In this document: positions 41,591-41,838 of the stretch, one piece after another | How the letters are laid out: every line of letters starts with the position of its first letter | Position numbering within the stretch: position 1 is the stretch's first letter | NCBI GenBank assembly: GCA_020354125.1 | Contig: CP070643.1 | Coordinates: 3,162,555 to 3,204,392 of the forward strand | Length of the DNA stretch: 41,838 nucleotides | Reading direction: 5' to 3' | Source: Betaproteobacteria bacterium | Lineage (GTDB): Bacteria; Pseudomonadota; Gammaproteobacteria; Burkholderiales; Eutrophovitaceae | The notes under the pieces: generated by a model | Databases searched by the model: none | What the model saw: the letters and a program-made list of their open reading frames with translations, nothing else | What the model was told of the DNA's origin: nothing | Program-made: the position numbers and the translations under genes

Positions 41591-41838
41591 ATGAGTTACG
41601 AAACGATAATCCTTGAAGAAGACGGGGTAATCGCGAAGATTACGCTGAATCGCCCGGATGACGGCAACATGTTCAACGCAACCATGTGTCACGAGTTGCG
41701 CGACTGTATCGAAACCATCCGGCGGGAGACGCGCACCCGTGTAGTGGTCCTGACCGGCGCCGGAGACCGCTTTTTTTGCATCGGTGGACGCAAGGAGGGA
41801 ATAAAGGACAGTGTCCTCTATGCGGGTGTGCTGCCGAC
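41591..41838 (+). CDS. Enoyl-CoA hydratase/isomerase family protein (partial)
   Basis: The first 82 residues of a crotonase-fold protein cut by the window edge. MSYETIILEEDGVIAKITLNRP is the usual opening in outline, VVVLTGAGDRFFCIGG corresponds to the first oxyanion strand, and GGRKEG lies where many hydratases have G.D. The catalytic glutamates would be beyond the edge, so the reaction is unknown. ATG 41591 fits the family; ATG 41564 in the same frame is possible. It is divergent from lemA, with no gene in the 254 bases between. Confidence 0.85.
   Translation, partial: MSYETIILEEDGVIAKITLNRPDDGNMFNATMCHELRDCIETIRRETRTRVVVLTGAGDRFFCIGGRKEGIKDSVLYAGVLP

Overview
The window looks like a chromosome segment of a Gram-negative, moderately GC-rich proteobacterium, most likely a gammaproteobacterium. 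The case rests on a DksA with a complete zinc finger, a YheS-type ABC-F ATPase of nearly the E. coli length, HtpX, RhlE, SirB1, MlaA, an ecotin and a MipA/OmpV porin. That assignment is inference from family content. No phage, transposase or CRISPR array is visible.

Layout. 1-6100 is housekeeping: a GFA-family zinc protein, a radical SAM enzyme, an HTH regulator and dksA, then a tRNA-Pro/Arg/His cluster behind a strong promoter, yheS and htpX. 6400-21365 is an aryl-polyene (xanthomonadin-type) pigment locus. Its left arm (minus strand, 12091 to 6400) encodes a dehydratase, a ketosynthase, its chain-length-factor partner and two flavoenzymes with flavin-dependent halogenase motifs, mostly with 1-4 nt overlaps. 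Its right arm (plus strand, 12280 to 18747) encodes an acyl carrier protein, a membrane protein, a ligase-dehydratase fusion, an acyltransferase, a LolA-like carrier and an MMPL/RND exporter. A glycosyltransferase, an OmpV-like porin and a FabG-like ketoreductase follow. Together these can activate an aryl acid, extend and dehydrate it on the ACP, reduce it, perhaps halogenate it, attach it to a lipid or sugar and export it. No gene making the aryl starter, no thioesterase and no methyltransferase is in the window.

21400-28700 holds a DUF1992 protein, a retropepsin-like protease, tRNA-Arg(CCT), rhlE, sirB1, an EamA transporter, mlaA and gabD. 28706-29253 is a gene-free stretch bounded by imperfect inverted repeats, probably a non-autonomous repeat element. 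29304-32823 has an AidB-type acyl-CoA dehydrogenase and a speD-speE spermidine pair with a good promoter and a perfect intrinsic terminator. 32854-41838 is more varied: a truncated class III cyclase, an ecotin without its disulfide cysteines, a dgoA-dgoK pair, a DsbA/HCCA-isomerase-like protein, an alpha/beta hydrolase, a periplasmic PQQ dehydrogenase with a lanthanide-type Asp pair, a GIDE-domain protein with an EF-hand next to LemA, and the start of an enoyl-CoA hydratase.

A recurring oddity is short tandem repetition. In-frame repeats occur in the ligase-dehydratase linker, the LolA-like signal peptide and the MlaA tail, and a non-coding 15-bp array lies upstream of rhlE.
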